From Clostridia bacterium (GTDB taxonomy: Bacteria > Bacillota > Clostridia > Christensenellales > Borkfalkiaceae), in the NCBI GenBank assembly GCA_017536205.1, contig JAFXHX010000011.1:24835-88834 (forward strand): 64,000 nt of DNA, written 5' to 3'. This document shows positions 25,139-34,900 of this stretch, one piece after another; positions within the stretch are counted from its first letter, which is position 1, and each line of letters opens with the position of its first letter. The translations under genes were made by a program, and so were the position numbers. The notes under the pieces are model-generated. The model worked only from the letters and a program-made list of their open reading frames with translations, ran no database searches and had not been told where the DNA came from.

Positions 25139-26663
25139 TATTTTTCTCCTTTTGCTTTTTAAATATTTTTAAAAAAATGGAAGATAACAACTTTTTTTCA
25201 TAATTATTAAATCCAAACAATAATAGACAAATTAAATAAACTATTACCATTACAGCAACGTTGCAAATAAATCCAAGCCAACCACCTAGACTTAATAAAC
25301 TAAACAAATACCCTACGGCACCGGTTATCAGTAAACTTGGCAGTATCCCTTTAAATAAACCTAAATAATACCCAACCAAACTAATTCCAAGTTTTTTCTT
25401 GATTACAACGTTAATTAAAACAACGTCACCAAGTATAAGCGCTATAAACGTTCCTATAGTTACACCTAAAAGTGCATTCCATTTTATAAGAAAGACAGTC
25501 AGTAAGATATTAAGAAGCACTATTGCTAGCTTAATTATTGCTTGTTCTTTATGCTCGTTTTTTGCCCAAAGTATTTGGTTTCCTACACTATTAACGTTTG
25601 TAAATAAATATCCAAGCATCAAAATAATAGCAACGTAATAAGCAGGTTCACTTTCATTTCCTGCCCAAAGGTTTATAAACTGCTTGCCGTAAATAATAAA
25701 CCCCACAAGAATAATAGATAAAATTATAAGCTTAATTCTCCCTATTCGCACCATTTCATTTTGAATACGAGATGGAGTCGCGTCGCTTTCAACCATTTTC
25801 ACTACGCCTGGCATTAAAATGCCGTTAAAAGCCGAACCTATGTTTTGAAAATACTGAACTACTTGCGTTCCTATTCCATAAATAGCAATAATAACCGTAG
25901 CAGTTGGAACTAAAATGCCAAGCAATATTTGCCCAACCATTGAGTTTATTTGCGTTGCAATCATTTGAAGCAAAACAAGCGACGTATATGCAAATACTTC
26001 TTTTATAAAACCAAAGTTAATATTTTTAAACTTAGGTCTTAATTTGATTTTAAAGAAAACGTATAATGCAAATATACCACGAGTTACTACCGTAAGTATT
26101 AAATGAACGATTACTATTCCCAAACTTTGCATTCCTAGTTCAAGAGCAACGTAAGTAAATATAATTTTTAGTGTTATTTGAAAAATTGACCACCCTTTTT
26201 GAAAAGCAAACTCTTCATGAGCAGTAATTACGGGTTGAAACGCTGAAGTGCCAAGCGTTATCGCAGCATTTATTATCGTTATTATAAGTAGTTGTTGCCC
26301 TAATTTAATTTCTTCTTGATTAAGCCCTACTGCAAAAATAGTGGGAAACAAAAAATACAAAACAACGCCCAATATTAATGTAATAAGCGCTATTATTAAA
26401 TAATATATGATAGCAACGCCCAAAAACTTTTGATTTTCTTCTAGCTGATTATTTGCTCTAAACTTAGCAACGTATCTAACAACTGCATTGCTTACACCTA
26501 AATCAAGTAGCAATAAATAAGACGTGATTGATGAGGATAATTTATAAACACCAAATTCAGCCTGACCTAGACTACTTAAAATGTAGGGTGTTAACAGTAA
26601 CGTTGACAATATTTCAAATATCATCATAACGTACGACAGTATAACGCCTATTTTTCTATTCAT
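25125..26663 (-). CDS. Wzx-type oligosaccharide flippase
   Basis: A 512-residue protein with 12-14 membrane segments, belonging to the polysaccharide biosynthesis/MATE-like MOP superfamily. The N-terminus (TLLLTPYILSSLGQAEFGVYKLSSSI) is characteristic of Wzx/RfbX-like proteins. It would flip undecaprenyl-linked repeat units across the membrane, to be joined by the EpsG/Wzy-like protein at 28325. AGGAG is 8 bases before the ATG. Third positions are AT-rich compared with the enzyme genes, as is common for Wzx genes. Confidence 0.9.
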   Translation of the reverse strand: MNRKIGVILSYVMMIFEILSTLLLTPYILSSLGQAEFGVYKLSSSITSYLLLLDLGVSNAVVRYVAKFRANNQLEENQKFLGVAIIYYLIIALITLILGVVLYFLFPTIFAVGLNQEEIKLGQQLLIITIINAAITLGTSAFQPVITAHEEFAFQKGWSIFQITLKIIFTYVALELGMQSLGIVIVHLILTVVTRGIFALYVFFKIKLRPKFKNINFGFIKEVFAYTSLVLLQMIATQINSMVGQILLGILVPTATVIIAIYGIGTQVVQYFQNIGSAFNGILMPGVVKMVESDATPSRIQNEMVRIGRIKLIILSIILVGFIIYGKQFINLWAGNESEPAYYVAIILMLGYLFTNVNSVGNQILWAKNEHKEQAIIKLAIVLLNILLTVFLIKWNALLGVTIGTFIALILGDVVLINVVIKKKLGISLVGYYLGLFKGILPSLLITGAVGYLFSLLSLGGWLGFICNVAVMVIVYLICLLLFGFNNYEKKLLSSIFLKIFKKQKEKNNESI

Positions 26664-26666
26664 AGA

Positions 26667-27200
26667 CTAACTCCTAAACTTAATAACCTTTGCAGGCATA
26701 CCTACGGCTATTGCGTTTTCTGGTATTTCACCCTTTACAACGGCTTGCGCACCAATAACTGCACCTTTGTTAATTTTTGAGCCTTTTAAAACTTTACACC
26801 CTGCCGCTAACCAACAATCGTTTTCAATAACAACCTTTTCTATCGTATTTTGTTGTTTTCTAATTAAATTGTTTGCCTGAATGCCATGGTCTGTATCAAT
26901 AATATAACATTGCGCGGCAATCATCGTATTATCGCCAATAAAAACACCAGCGCTCTTAGATGCGTAAATTATAGTTCCTTGTCCAATAATAACGTTATCG
27001 CCTAAAACAATTTCACCATCGCCATACAATAATACGTTTGGATAAATAATAACGTTTTTGCCAACTTTAACGTTGGGATTTATAACCGTTATTTTCCCAA
27101 GTATATTAACTTTGTTTTTATTTTTGGTAAAAGCTTTAAAATAGGCAATTCTATATGAACGCGCTATTTTCTCTTTAATTCTATTAAATAAAATTATCAT
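26667..27200 (-). CDS. left-handed beta-helix acyltransferase
   Basis: About 177 residues from the ATG at 27200; a TTG at 27203 is less likely. Hexapeptide repeats occupy about residues 40-170 (VKVGKNVIIYPNV, GDNVIIGQGTII, NDCWLAAGCKVLKGSKI). DTDHGIQ contains the catalytic His used by maltose/galactoside O-acetyltransferases and serine acetyltransferase-like enzymes. It probably O-acetylates a sugar of the repeat unit. The gene overlaps the end of the preceding glycosyltransferase gene by 17 bases. Confidence 0.88.
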   Translation of the reverse strand: MIILFNRIKEKIARSYRIAYFKAFTKNKNKVNILGKITVINPNVKVGKNVIIYPNVLLYGDGEIVLGDNVIIGQGTIIYASKSAGVFIGDNTMIAAQCYIIDTDHGIQANNLIRKQQNTIEKVVIENDCWLAAGCKVLKGSKINKGAVIGAQAVVKGEIPENAIAVGMPAKVIKFRS

Positions 27201-28317
27201 CAAGCAAAACCTCGCTTAAACTTGCTATAAACTCGTTATTTAAACACTTTAATTCTTTACGACTATCGTATTCGCTTTTCAAATCAACTGTAGCTATAGC
27301 GTTTGCAATGTTTTTAGGAACACTATCGTTATAATAATAAAGCAAATTATTTATTTCCGACGTCTCTAACACTTTTATTTTTGCCGTAACAACCCTTAAT
27401 CCGTTTGCTAAATACGATAAAACTTTTGACGGGAACGAACTATCGTTAAACTTTGCGTTTGAGTTTTGAGTACTCAAGCCTATATGACAACTTTGAATAA
27501 ACTTTATGTAATCTTCGCCGTCGTAAAGCCCATCGTAAGTTACGATGCATTTACCTAACGCATTTATTCTTTCAATCTCCATAAGCAATAAGTTTTTATC
27601 ATTTTCACTACCAAACCCTATAATATGAACGTGATAGTTGCTACTTAAATACTCGCACGACTTTACTGCAAGTATTGCGCCACCCTTTCTCATATCAAAG
27701 GTGCCGGCATATACGCAGTGGATTTTACCGTCTGCAAACTTTTTAGATAATTCGGGCTGAACGTTATAAGTTCCGTGCACTATAGCGTATGGCTTATTTT
27801 GATGATTTATTTTTTCATTTAATAGTATCGTTGGGAATATATAACCATCTGAAATACTGAAATAATCAAACTCATTTTTTACCGTTTTTTGATTGTTAGT
27901 AACGTCTCCGTAAATCTCTTCAACTTCTAAAATTAGTTTAAACTTTTTTATTGCCTTTGCTATACGAATAACTTTCATATTAGAAAGCGAGTGATACACT
28001 ATAATTTTTTCACCCTTTTTAACGTTTTTGAGCAAATAAAATAATGGTGCAAAAAAACTATATACGGTTGCAATTATTTTTTGAAAAACGTTTTTTCTCT
28101 TTTTTGCCTTAAAAAGCCTTAAAGTAATACCATCTTTCAAAGTTTCATACCTTTCATTAAAATTGCCTTTATTAGATGAACACGAAAATGAAACAATTTC
28201 AACGGGCTCTATATTTTTAGCCAAAACTTCTGCTATATAATCAATTTTATTAGTTGCAGCAAGAACGTAATTTCTGCCTTCGTTTTGATTTTTATCGTAA
28301 TAACATAAATATTTCAT
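27184..28317 (-). CDS. GT4-like glycosyltransferase
   Basis: A 377-residue GT-B fold protein. CVYAGTFDMRKGG near residue 205 is the usual start of the nucleotide-sugar domain, and LSTQNSNAKFNDSSFPSKVLSYLANGLRVV corresponds to the donor-binding EX7E region, with SFPSKVLSYL replacing the first Glu. This variant resembles glycosyltransferases of exopolysaccharide loci with a degenerate first glutamate. GAGG lies before the ATG. The AT-rich sequence suggests the central part of the locus (about 23-32 kb) has a different history from its ends. Confidence 0.78.
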   Translation of the reverse strand: MKYLCYYDKNQNEGRNYVLAATNKIDYIAEVLAKNIEPVEIVSFSCSSNKGNFNERYETLKDGITLRLFKAKKRKNVFQKIIATVYSFFAPLFYLLKNVKKGEKIIVYHSLSNMKVIRIAKAIKKFKLILEVEEIYGDVTNNQKTVKNEFDYFSISDGYIFPTILLNEKINHQNKPYAIVHGTYNVQPELSKKFADGKIHCVYAGTFDMRKGGAILAVKSCEYLSSNYHVHIIGFGSENDKNLLLMEIERINALGKCIVTYDGLYDGEDYIKFIQSCHIGLSTQNSNAKFNDSSFPSKVLSYLANGLRVVTAKIKVLETSEINNLLYYYNDSVPKNIANAIATVDLKSEYDSRKELKCLNNEFIASLSEVLLDDNFI

Positions 28318-28324
28318 TTATACC

Positions 28325-29365
28325 TCACTGCCAAAAAAATGTATAATCTGGTATTCCATCACGGAACATATATACGAAAAGCGTAGCGTAAATTAATATT
28401 GATAACACGTTCTTGATTTTTTTATTATTTTCAACCGATAGCGATAGTGGTATTAACAAAATATTAAATACCGAAAAATACATACTTATTCTAAACATTT
28501 CAGCAATCATTGAAGCAAAAAGTTGGAAAATGATTCCAAAAAACGCTAAATTGTATAGTATTTTTGCCTTTCCGTTTTTATTAATTACTTTTTTGTAATA
28601 AAATAGGTTAAAAATAAATATAGCAACTTGTATTATGAGCCCAGACATTGTAATTGTTACATAGCGGTCAGCATATCCACCAAGGTAAGAATCTTCTAAC
28701 AAGTTAGCAATAATTCTACGAATTTGCCCCTGAAAAAAGAAAAACGCTACAAACGCTACGCATCCAACGATAAAATGCGACCAGCCAAGTTTTTTATTTG
28801 CAAACGGATAAACTAATAAAAATATTAACGCTGACAGATGGAATAACGATGCTATTAAAACTAATAATACAAACTTAAATATTTTTCTGTTTTTAGCAGG
28901 AAAATATGCAAGCATTGTAAACGACATAGCCATCGATTGCCTAAGCCCTGATAGTGTAAACGCAAAATAACCAAGCGCTAATAGAACTATTACGCTTAAT
29001 AATGGCGATTCAGATTCTTTAAATATTACGTGGATTGTGCAAATAACGTAAACAGCACCTATAAAAGCAAGCCATAATTGCGCACTATCAAACACGCGAC
29101 TAAACAACCACCCTAAAAAGTGAAACGAAGGGTTTTTAGTGTTGGCTGAATATAGATTTATAATTTCGTTAAACGAAAAAAGTTTATAAGTGTTAAACTT
29201 ATTAACGTAAGATTCTACGTCACCTGAATATGAAGGTGTACGCAATCCCGCATACAGAATTAAAACAATTGCCGCTACTACTAAAAAAGCTTTTTTACTA
29301 TTTAATTGTTTTGATAAAAATATAGTTGCGAATACTACGATTACAAGCAAACAAATTAAATACAT
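28325..29365 (-). CDS. EpsG/Wzy-like polysaccharide polymerase
   Basis: A 346-residue protein with nine to ten hydrophobic segments. GLRTPSYSGDVESYVNKFN near residue 41 in the first extracytoplasmic loop is the landmark of the EpsG family (GxR...DxxxY), and FTLSGLRQSMAMSF near 138 is the second. These proteins polymerise lipid-linked repeats outside the membrane. With the Wzx-like gene at 25125 this makes the cluster a Wzx/Wzy-type pathway. No Wzz-type length regulator, tyrosine kinase or LCP ligase was seen in the window. Confidence 0.85.
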   Translation of the reverse strand: MYLICLLVIVVFATIFLSKQLNSKKAFLVVAAIVLILYAGLRTPSYSGDVESYVNKFNTYKLFSFNEIINLYSANTKNPSFHFLGWLFSRVFDSAQLWLAFIGAVYVICTIHVIFKESESPLLSVIVLLALGYFAFTLSGLRQSMAMSFTMLAYFPAKNRKIFKFVLLVLIASLFHLSALIFLLVYPFANKKLGWSHFIVGCVAFVAFFFFQGQIRRIIANLLEDSYLGGYADRYVTITMSGLIIQVAIFIFNLFYYKKVINKNGKAKILYNLAFFGIIFQLFASMIAEMFRISMYFSVFNILLIPLSLSVENNKKIKNVLSILIYATLFVYMFRDGIPDYTFFWQ

Positions 29366-29368
29366 TAT

Positions 29369-30571
29369 TTACCCTCTTAAGAGTTCATTATATAAACTTA
29401 AAGTTTCTTTGATTAAATAATCTTTTTCAAAATTAGATTTTGCAAACTCAACGCAGTTTGCTGAGTATTTTTCTTTGCCGTTTTTATAAACTTCGTTAAC
29501 TGCGTTTGAAACGGCGTTTATATCTCTTGGCTTAACAACGTAACCACAACCATTACCCACAAGTTCTGGACAAGCAGTTGAATTGTAAACAATTGCTGGC
29601 GTTCCACACGCTAGCGCTTCGGCTATAACTTTTCCGAAAGTATCTTCTTGCGAAAGGTGAACGTAAACGTCAACTTGAGAATATAATTTTGCTAAATCTT
29701 CGGTAGAGTTAACGTAGCCGATAGGCTTAACGTTTTTAGGAAGTTCAATATCACTTTCAACGCTACCTGCAAGAATAATTTGCATATTCTCATTAAGCCC
29801 ATTTGCAAGCGCTAACATGTCTTGCGTTTTTGTAGAGTTTTTACTCCACCCCGCGCTTATAAGTAAAACTGAAAAATTATCGCTCTTTTCGCATTCTCTA
29901 GGGTAAAAAGTTTTAAGGTCTATCCAGTTGTATATGCGCTTAATTATTTTTGCACTTTTTAACGTTGAACTTTTTGCTTGATCCGTTATCCAGTTAGAAA
30001 CGCCCACAACGGCAAGGTTGTCTATTTTTTCAAAAAGCGATTTCCTATCTTTCCAAAGTTTGTTCGTTCTATCAAACAACCAACTATTATTATCTTTTTT
30101 AAGTTGCGAGCAAGCACTGCAACCCGTTTGCCATTTATAACAATTTTGAACGGTATAGTGCGTGCATTTACCCGTAAAAATCCAACAATCGTGAAGCGAA
30201 ATAACGGTTGGAATTGAGTTTTTACCAAGCCATTTAAGTAATAGTGGTAAGTTTATATAGTTTGCGTGCAAGTTTCTTAAATGAACAACGTCTGGCTTAA
30301 ATATTTCAAGCTCTTTTATTAAGTTTTTAGTTGCCTTGCTTGAAAAATAGGCTTGCAACCCAAACAACCTTGAAAATAGGGCGTGAGCCTTATGGTCAAG
30401 CGCATTACCTATTTGATATAAAGTAACCCCTTCTTTTTGATAAGAAACGTTACTTATAGAGTAACCAACGAAACACTCGTGGCCATTACAAGCCAAACTT
30501 TCGGCAAGTTCTTTAGTTGTGCGCCCCGTACTGCCTATGCCGTACACGGCGTTAATTTGCGCTATTTTCAT
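29369..30571 (-). CDS. GT4 glycosyltransferase
   Basis: A 400-residue GT-B protein: N-terminal AVYGIGSTGRTTKELAESL, central SLHDCWIFTGKCTHYTVQNCYKW and the C-terminal EX7E motif in SQEDTFGKVIAEALACGTPAIVYN. A cluster of cysteines near 133-155 (C-x-C and CSAC-type) is typical of a GT4 subgroup found in exopolysaccharide loci, possibly a zinc site. It transfers one sugar in the cytoplasm. It lies 3 bases from both neighbours. Confidence 0.9.
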   Translation of the reverse strand: MKIAQINAVYGIGSTGRTTKELAESLACNGHECFVGYSISNVSYQKEGVTLYQIGNALDHKAHALFSRLFGLQAYFSSKATKNLIKELEIFKPDVVHLRNLHANYINLPLLLKWLGKNSIPTVISLHDCWIFTGKCTHYTVQNCYKWQTGCSACSQLKKDNNSWLFDRTNKLWKDRKSLFEKIDNLAVVGVSNWITDQAKSSTLKSAKIIKRIYNWIDLKTFYPRECEKSDNFSVLLISAGWSKNSTKTQDMLALANGLNENMQIILAGSVESDIELPKNVKPIGYVNSTEDLAKLYSQVDVYVHLSQEDTFGKVIAEALACGTPAIVYNSTACPELVGNGCGYVVKPRDINAVSNAVNEVYKNGKEKYSANCVEFAKSNFEKDYLIKETLSLYNELLRG

Positions 30572-30574
30572 AAT

Positions 30575-31843
30575 TTATTTAATAAGACTCTGTAGCCTTT
30601 GTTTTATTCCTTGTTGAATTGTTTTTATATTGCGGTATTCTACCAAATAATTATAAACGTTATTTGAAAGCTGATTTAAGTCTATTTTTTCATCTTTAAT
30701 CAACTTAACTTTTTCTTCAATTTCATTTTCGTTTTCGCAAGTAATTGCACAGCCGTAATTTTTTAAAACTTGCATAGAATTAACTTCTGCTGGTCCAACG
30801 GCAATAATAGGCTTGCCCATAAGCATATAGTCAATAATTTTAGTTGAAAAAGACATTTTTGCAGAAAACACGCCTTCATCAGAAAAACTTTCAACGTGAA
30901 CGAGATAGTCAGCTTGTTTTTGAACTTCATCAACTTCTTCACGGCTTATTCTACCGTGAAACTTTATGCTTTTGCTTTTACTAAACTCGTTTTCAATTTC
31001 TTTAGTTAACGCGCTTGCCGAATACACGTTTAAAACAGCATTGTCGTAAACTTTATCTAACGCTTTTCCAAGCATAGCAAGCGATTTATAACGTTCGCTA
31101 CCGATATTTCCTGTGTACACAAAGGAAACGTTGCTATTTATTAACGAATAATTAAACGGCTTAATGCTTTCAACGTTAATGCCCTTACCTATAACGTAGC
31201 ACGGAACGTTAAACGTTTTTTCATATTCTTCTTTCATATTTTCGGCAAACACTTCAAGATAAGAACATTTTGATATTAAGGTTGATACTTTCTTTTGCAA
31301 GCGTTTACGGTAATTTTTAAAAGATACTTTTGCCTTTTTTGGAATACCGTAAACGTCATCTGAAATATGCCCAACAACGGGAACGCCAAGTTTATCAATT
31401 AAATAACTTTGAACGTAACACATATAGTGCGAAGCGTATATGGGAAGATAAACAACGTCGGGCTTAACTTCTTTTAAAAAGTCGTTTAGAACTTTACTTT
31501 TTTTCCACGCGCCTAATTTCCACACAAAATCGCGAATTGACAAAATTAAAGTTTTAACTTTTACTAATTTTTTTTTAGTAATATCTTGGTCATCATAAGT
31601 AGGCACTTTATTATCATTGCCAATTACACGGCAATAATCTTTACCAGTAAAGACATTTTTCAAAACACTTTTATCGGTAAATTGAATTGCTTTTTTTACA
31701 ACGTTATTGTTTGCCGTTCCGTGTTGACAACATATGTTATATATGTCAACCCCGTCCATATTTTCAAACAAGTTAGAAAACGTATTTCCAAAACTATTAG
31801 AATTGTCCCACGGAGTGCGTGAAATAATAAGAACCTTAATCAT
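30575..31843 (-). CDS. GT4-like glycosyltransferase
   Basis: A 422-residue GT-B protein. RTPWDNSNSFGNTFSNLF at the N-terminus, SFVYTGNIGSERYKSL near residue 232 at the start of the donor domain, and SFSTKIIDYMLMGKPIIAVGP near 330 with a shortened donor-binding motif. It resembles glycosyltransferases that use UDP-sugars in Wzx/Wzy loci. The start overlaps the stop of the upstream gene by 4 bases. Confidence 0.82.
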   Translation of the reverse strand: MIKVLIISRTPWDNSNSFGNTFSNLFENMDGVDIYNICCQHGTANNNVVKKAIQFTDKSVLKNVFTGKDYCRVIGNDNKVPTYDDQDITKKKLVKVKTLILSIRDFVWKLGAWKKSKVLNDFLKEVKPDVVYLPIYASHYMCYVQSYLIDKLGVPVVGHISDDVYGIPKKAKVSFKNYRKRLQKKVSTLISKCSYLEVFAENMKEEYEKTFNVPCYVIGKGINVESIKPFNYSLINSNVSFVYTGNIGSERYKSLAMLGKALDKVYDNAVLNVYSASALTKEIENEFSKSKSIKFHGRISREEVDEVQKQADYLVHVESFSDEGVFSAKMSFSTKIIDYMLMGKPIIAVGPAEVNSMQVLKNYGCAITCENENEIEEKVKLIKDEKIDLNQLSNNVYNYLVEYRNIKTIQQGIKQRLQSLIK

Positions 31844-32808
31844 TTTTTAATTCCTATATAAAATCCTAAAATATATGATGCAATTTTAACACCAAACAAC
31901 TTAACAACAAATGCAGATAATTTATTTTTTTTGCCACAAGTATAATTAGAAAGCCACTTGTATTCTTTACATTTGTCTAAAATTAACTTTTTGTCAACAC
32001 CGTTTAGATAAGCCCCACTTAAACCCAAAACTATAAAATATTGATAAGCTAAATAATTTAAAAGTGGTTCTTTAATCGATAAGTTACTATTTTTAATTTC
32101 ATCAGCGTAATTTTCAATACTATAAAACAAATCTTGAACGTTTTTAAGTTTTATTGAATGCGATATTGAATTGCTTCTAATTCTATAAACGTAAGAAGTA
32201 TAGTTTGAAAATCGAACGTTGTTAAGCTTTTGAGCGTATCTAAAAAACCATTCAATATCTTCACATACTAAACCTTCTTTAAAAAACAAATTGTTTTGTA
32301 TTAAAAAAGTGCGACAGGTAACTTTCATTGCTGCACTTGCATCGATTTTATTTGATTTAGCAAGTTCAACAAACTGTTTTTCAATAGACAGCTCGTTTAT
32401 ATTCTCATTATAGTTTGAAGGATTATCACCAAAATCTTTATCATTAAACAGTTTTACTCTTTGAAAAAACAAAGCGTCGCAACCATTTAAACTTTCAACT
32501 ATCTTTTCTAAGAAATCTAAATTACGGTAATAGTCATCACTATCTAAAAAGATAACGTATTCGCCACTTGCAATATTTAAGCCAGCATTTCGCGCAGAAG
32601 ACAATCCACCGTTTTGTTTATGAACAACCTTTACCCTATTATCTTTTTTAGCGTAATCGTCGCAAATTAAAGGGCAATTATCGGGCGAGCCGTCGTCAAC
32701 CAAAATAACTTCTAAATCGGTAAATGATTGATTAAGTACACTATCAACACACTCGGCTAAATAATTTTCAACGTTATATATTGGAATTATTACGCTTAGT
32801 ACTGGCAT
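31840..32808 (-). CDS. GT2 family glycosyltransferase
   Basis: A 322-residue GT-A protein: LSVIIPIYNVENYLAECVDSVLNQ at the N-terminus, LVDDGSPDNCP, and FLDSDDYY near residue 91 as the metal site. The C-terminal part is hydrophobic near 265-320. AAGGAG lies upstream of the ATG. It is related in type to the gene at 23082 but not a recent copy. It probably adds a hexose or N-acetylhexosamine. Confidence 0.9.
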   Translation of the reverse strand: MPVLSVIIPIYNVENYLAECVDSVLNQSFTDLEVILVDDGSPDNCPLICDDYAKKDNRVKVVHKQNGGLSSARNAGLNIASGEYVIFLDSDDYYRNLDFLEKIVESLNGCDALFFQRVKLFNDKDFGDNPSNYNENINELSIEKQFVELAKSNKIDASAAMKVTCRTFLIQNNLFFKEGLVCEDIEWFFRYAQKLNNVRFSNYTSYVYRIRSNSISHSIKLKNVQDLFYSIENYADEIKNSNLSIKEPLLNYLAYQYFIVLGLSGAYLNGVDKKLILDKCKEYKWLSNYTCGKKNKLSAFVVKLFGVKIASYILGFYIGIKK

Positions 32809-33783
32809 TTATAAGTTCTCCTTATACCACTTAATTGCTTCGTTTAAACCTTTACTAAAATCGTATTCAGGGTCGTAACCGATAAGATTTTTTGCCTTTG
32901 AAATATCGGCATTACTGTGCTTTATATCGCCTTTTCTATCGGGACCAAAGTTGGGTTGAATATCTTTACCAAGTGCTTTTGTAAGCGTGTTATAAATATC
33001 TATTAAATATTCCCTGCCACCGTAAGCGATATTAAACGCTTCGCCTGCCGACGAACTTGGTGCTGCGCAACATTTAAGGTTTGCTTCTATTACGTTTTCA
33101 ACGTAGGTAAAGTCACGCGATTGTTTACCGTCGCCGTTAATGGTGGGTTGTTCGTTATTTAAAAGTTGTTTTATAAACTTTGGAATAACCGCGGCGTAAG
33201 CACCGTTAGGGTCTTGCCTACGACCAAACACGTTAAAATATCTTAATCCGTAAGTATCAAGCCCGTAGTGCATAGTGTAAAGTTTAGCCCACTCTTCATC
33301 GCAACGCTTGGTAAGTGCGTACGGTGATAACAAGTTGCCTTCTCTTCCTTCGCGTTTAGGAAGGTTGGGCTCATCGCCGTAAACTGAAGAACTTGAAGCG
33401 TAAACAAACTTTTTAACGCCTTTTTGGCGCGCCGCTTCAAGCATATTTAACGTGCCTTCAATATTGTTTTTGCAATAAAATAGTGGCATTTCAAGCGAGC
33501 GTGGAACACTGCCCCAAGCGGCTTGGTTTAAAACGTAGGTTGCACCTTCACACGCTTTTAAGCAGGTATCAAAGTCTTTTATGTCGCCTTTTATAAACTC
33601 GTAATTGGGGTTAGATAAAAACATATCTACGTTAGCCTGCTTGCCCGTAGACAAATCGTCTAAACACCTTACTTTGTAGCCCATATTAAGTAGTGCTTCG
33701 CAAAGGTTAGAACCTATAAAGCCTGCGCCACCCGTTACTAAAAATAAACTATCTTTTTCAAAAGTTAAATGTTTATATCCCAT
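32809..33783 (-). CDS. WbpP-type UDP-GlcNAc/UDP-sugar 4-epimerase
   Basis: A 324-residue extended SDR epimerase: TGGAGFIGSNL (NAD binding, about residues 18-28), ASSSSVYG and YALTK with the YxxxK catalytic pair near 151-155. AAWGSVPRSLEMP matches the WbpP/TviC/WbgU group that interconverts UDP-GlcNAc and UDP-GalNAc better than GalE. It would supply UDP-GalNAc to the locus. The ribosome binding site is weak, so it is probably coupled to the glycosyltransferase gene 1 base upstream. Confidence 0.85.
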   Translation of the reverse strand: MGYKHLTFEKDSLFLVTGGAGFIGSNLCEALLNMGYKVRCLDDLSTGKQANVDMFLSNPNYEFIKGDIKDFDTCLKACEGATYVLNQAAWGSVPRSLEMPLFYCKNNIEGTLNMLEAARQKGVKKFVYASSSSVYGDEPNLPKREGREGNLLSPYALTKRCDEEWAKLYTMHYGLDTYGLRYFNVFGRRQDPNGAYAAVIPKFIKQLLNNEQPTINGDGKQSRDFTYVENVIEANLKCCAAPSSSAGEAFNIAYGGREYLIDIYNTLTKALGKDIQPNFGPDRKGDIKHSNADISKAKNLIGYDPEYDFSKGLNEAIKWYKENL

Positions 33784-33784
33784 T

Positions 33785-34900
33785 TCAAATACCCAAATAC
33801 TCTAACATCGTTTCGTTAACCTTAACAACGTCGTATTTTTTCCTAATATATTCTGCGCTTGCCTTGCCCATCGACTTAATAAGTTCGGGATTTTCAATAA
33901 AACGTTCCATTTTCTCGGCAAGAACTTCTGCATTTTTTATTGGAACTAAATATCCCGTTTCTCCATCTATTACCGTAGAACGGCAACCGGGAGCATCGGT
34001 AGTTATTATCGGCCTACCCATTGAGCCCGCTTCTAATACCGTGCGTGGCGTACCTTCACGATATGACGGCAACACGTATACCGAACATTGTTTATAATAA
34101 TCTTCAACCTTATTAGTTTCGCCAAAATACTCTATAATTTCACCGTCAATATAAGGCTTTAAATCTTCTTTTGAAATGCTATCTTGTATACCTTCAAGCG
34201 CACCAAGTAACATAAATCTAACTTCTTTATGTTTTTCTTTAACTATTTTTGCAGCCTGCAAATATTCTCTAATACCCTTTGAATACATAATTCTTGCTAG
34301 CATAAAAAAGGTTGTTGTTTCTGGCAAAGGTTGAACGCTAAATCTTTCAGTGTTAACGCCTGAACCATTTACTACTGCAGTTTTGCTTTTATTAACTAGT
34401 TTAAGCTTTTCTAGCATTATCTTATCGTCTTCATTTTGAAATACGACCATATCCGCTTTCTTTAGCGAATATTTGTAAAGGATGCTCATTATCATTCTAA
34501 TAAGCCTAGCCTTTAAAGTTTCAGCTGTAAACGCATAACCCATACCAGTAATCATTGACACAGCCCTTATAGGCTTTTTGAGTTTTTTTGAAGCCTTCTT
34601 CGCAGCAATAGTTCCGTAAATTACGGGTTTACTTGTATATCCAAGAACAACGTCTGGTTGTTCTTTAACAAAAAGATTATAAAGTGCCTTTTGATATTTA
34701 AGGTCTGCAAATGGGTTAACACCGTTTTTGTTAATAGGTATTTCTACAAAACGTGCACCCAACTCTTCAATTTTATCAACGTCGATACGGTTAGGGCCTG
34801 TTACAACAACTTCATAACCTTTGCTTATTATTTTTTTAATTAAGTCGCCACGAAAATTATACGCAGTGCGATTTTTAGGAGAAACTAATATAAACTTCAT
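33785..34900 (-). CDS. GT4 glycosyltransferase, PglA/CapM-like
   Basis: A 371-residue GT-B protein with VSPKNRTAYNFRGDLIKKI and KPVIYGTIAAKKA near residue 85, hallmarks of the PglA/CapM/WbnK-type group that adds the second sugar (often GalNAc) to undecaprenyl-PP-sugar. The donor site EX7E is seen in PSYREGTPRTVLEAGSMGRPII near 277. Position near the initiating transferase and the UDP-GlcNAc 4-epimerase fits a second-step GalNAc transferase, but this is inference. AAAGGG precedes the ATG. Confidence 0.88.
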   Translation of the reverse strand: MKFILVSPKNRTAYNFRGDLIKKIISKGYEVVVTGPNRIDVDKIEELGARFVEIPINKNGVNPFADLKYQKALYNLFVKEQPDVVLGYTSKPVIYGTIAAKKASKKLKKPIRAVSMITGMGYAFTAETLKARLIRMIMSILYKYSLKKADMVVFQNEDDKIMLEKLKLVNKSKTAVVNGSGVNTERFSVQPLPETTTFFMLARIMYSKGIREYLQAAKIVKEKHKEVRFMLLGALEGIQDSISKEDLKPYIDGEIIEYFGETNKVEDYYKQCSVYVLPSYREGTPRTVLEAGSMGRPIITTDAPGCRSTVIDGETGYLVPIKNAEVLAEKMERFIENPELIKSMGKASAEYIRKKYDVVKVNETMLEYLGI

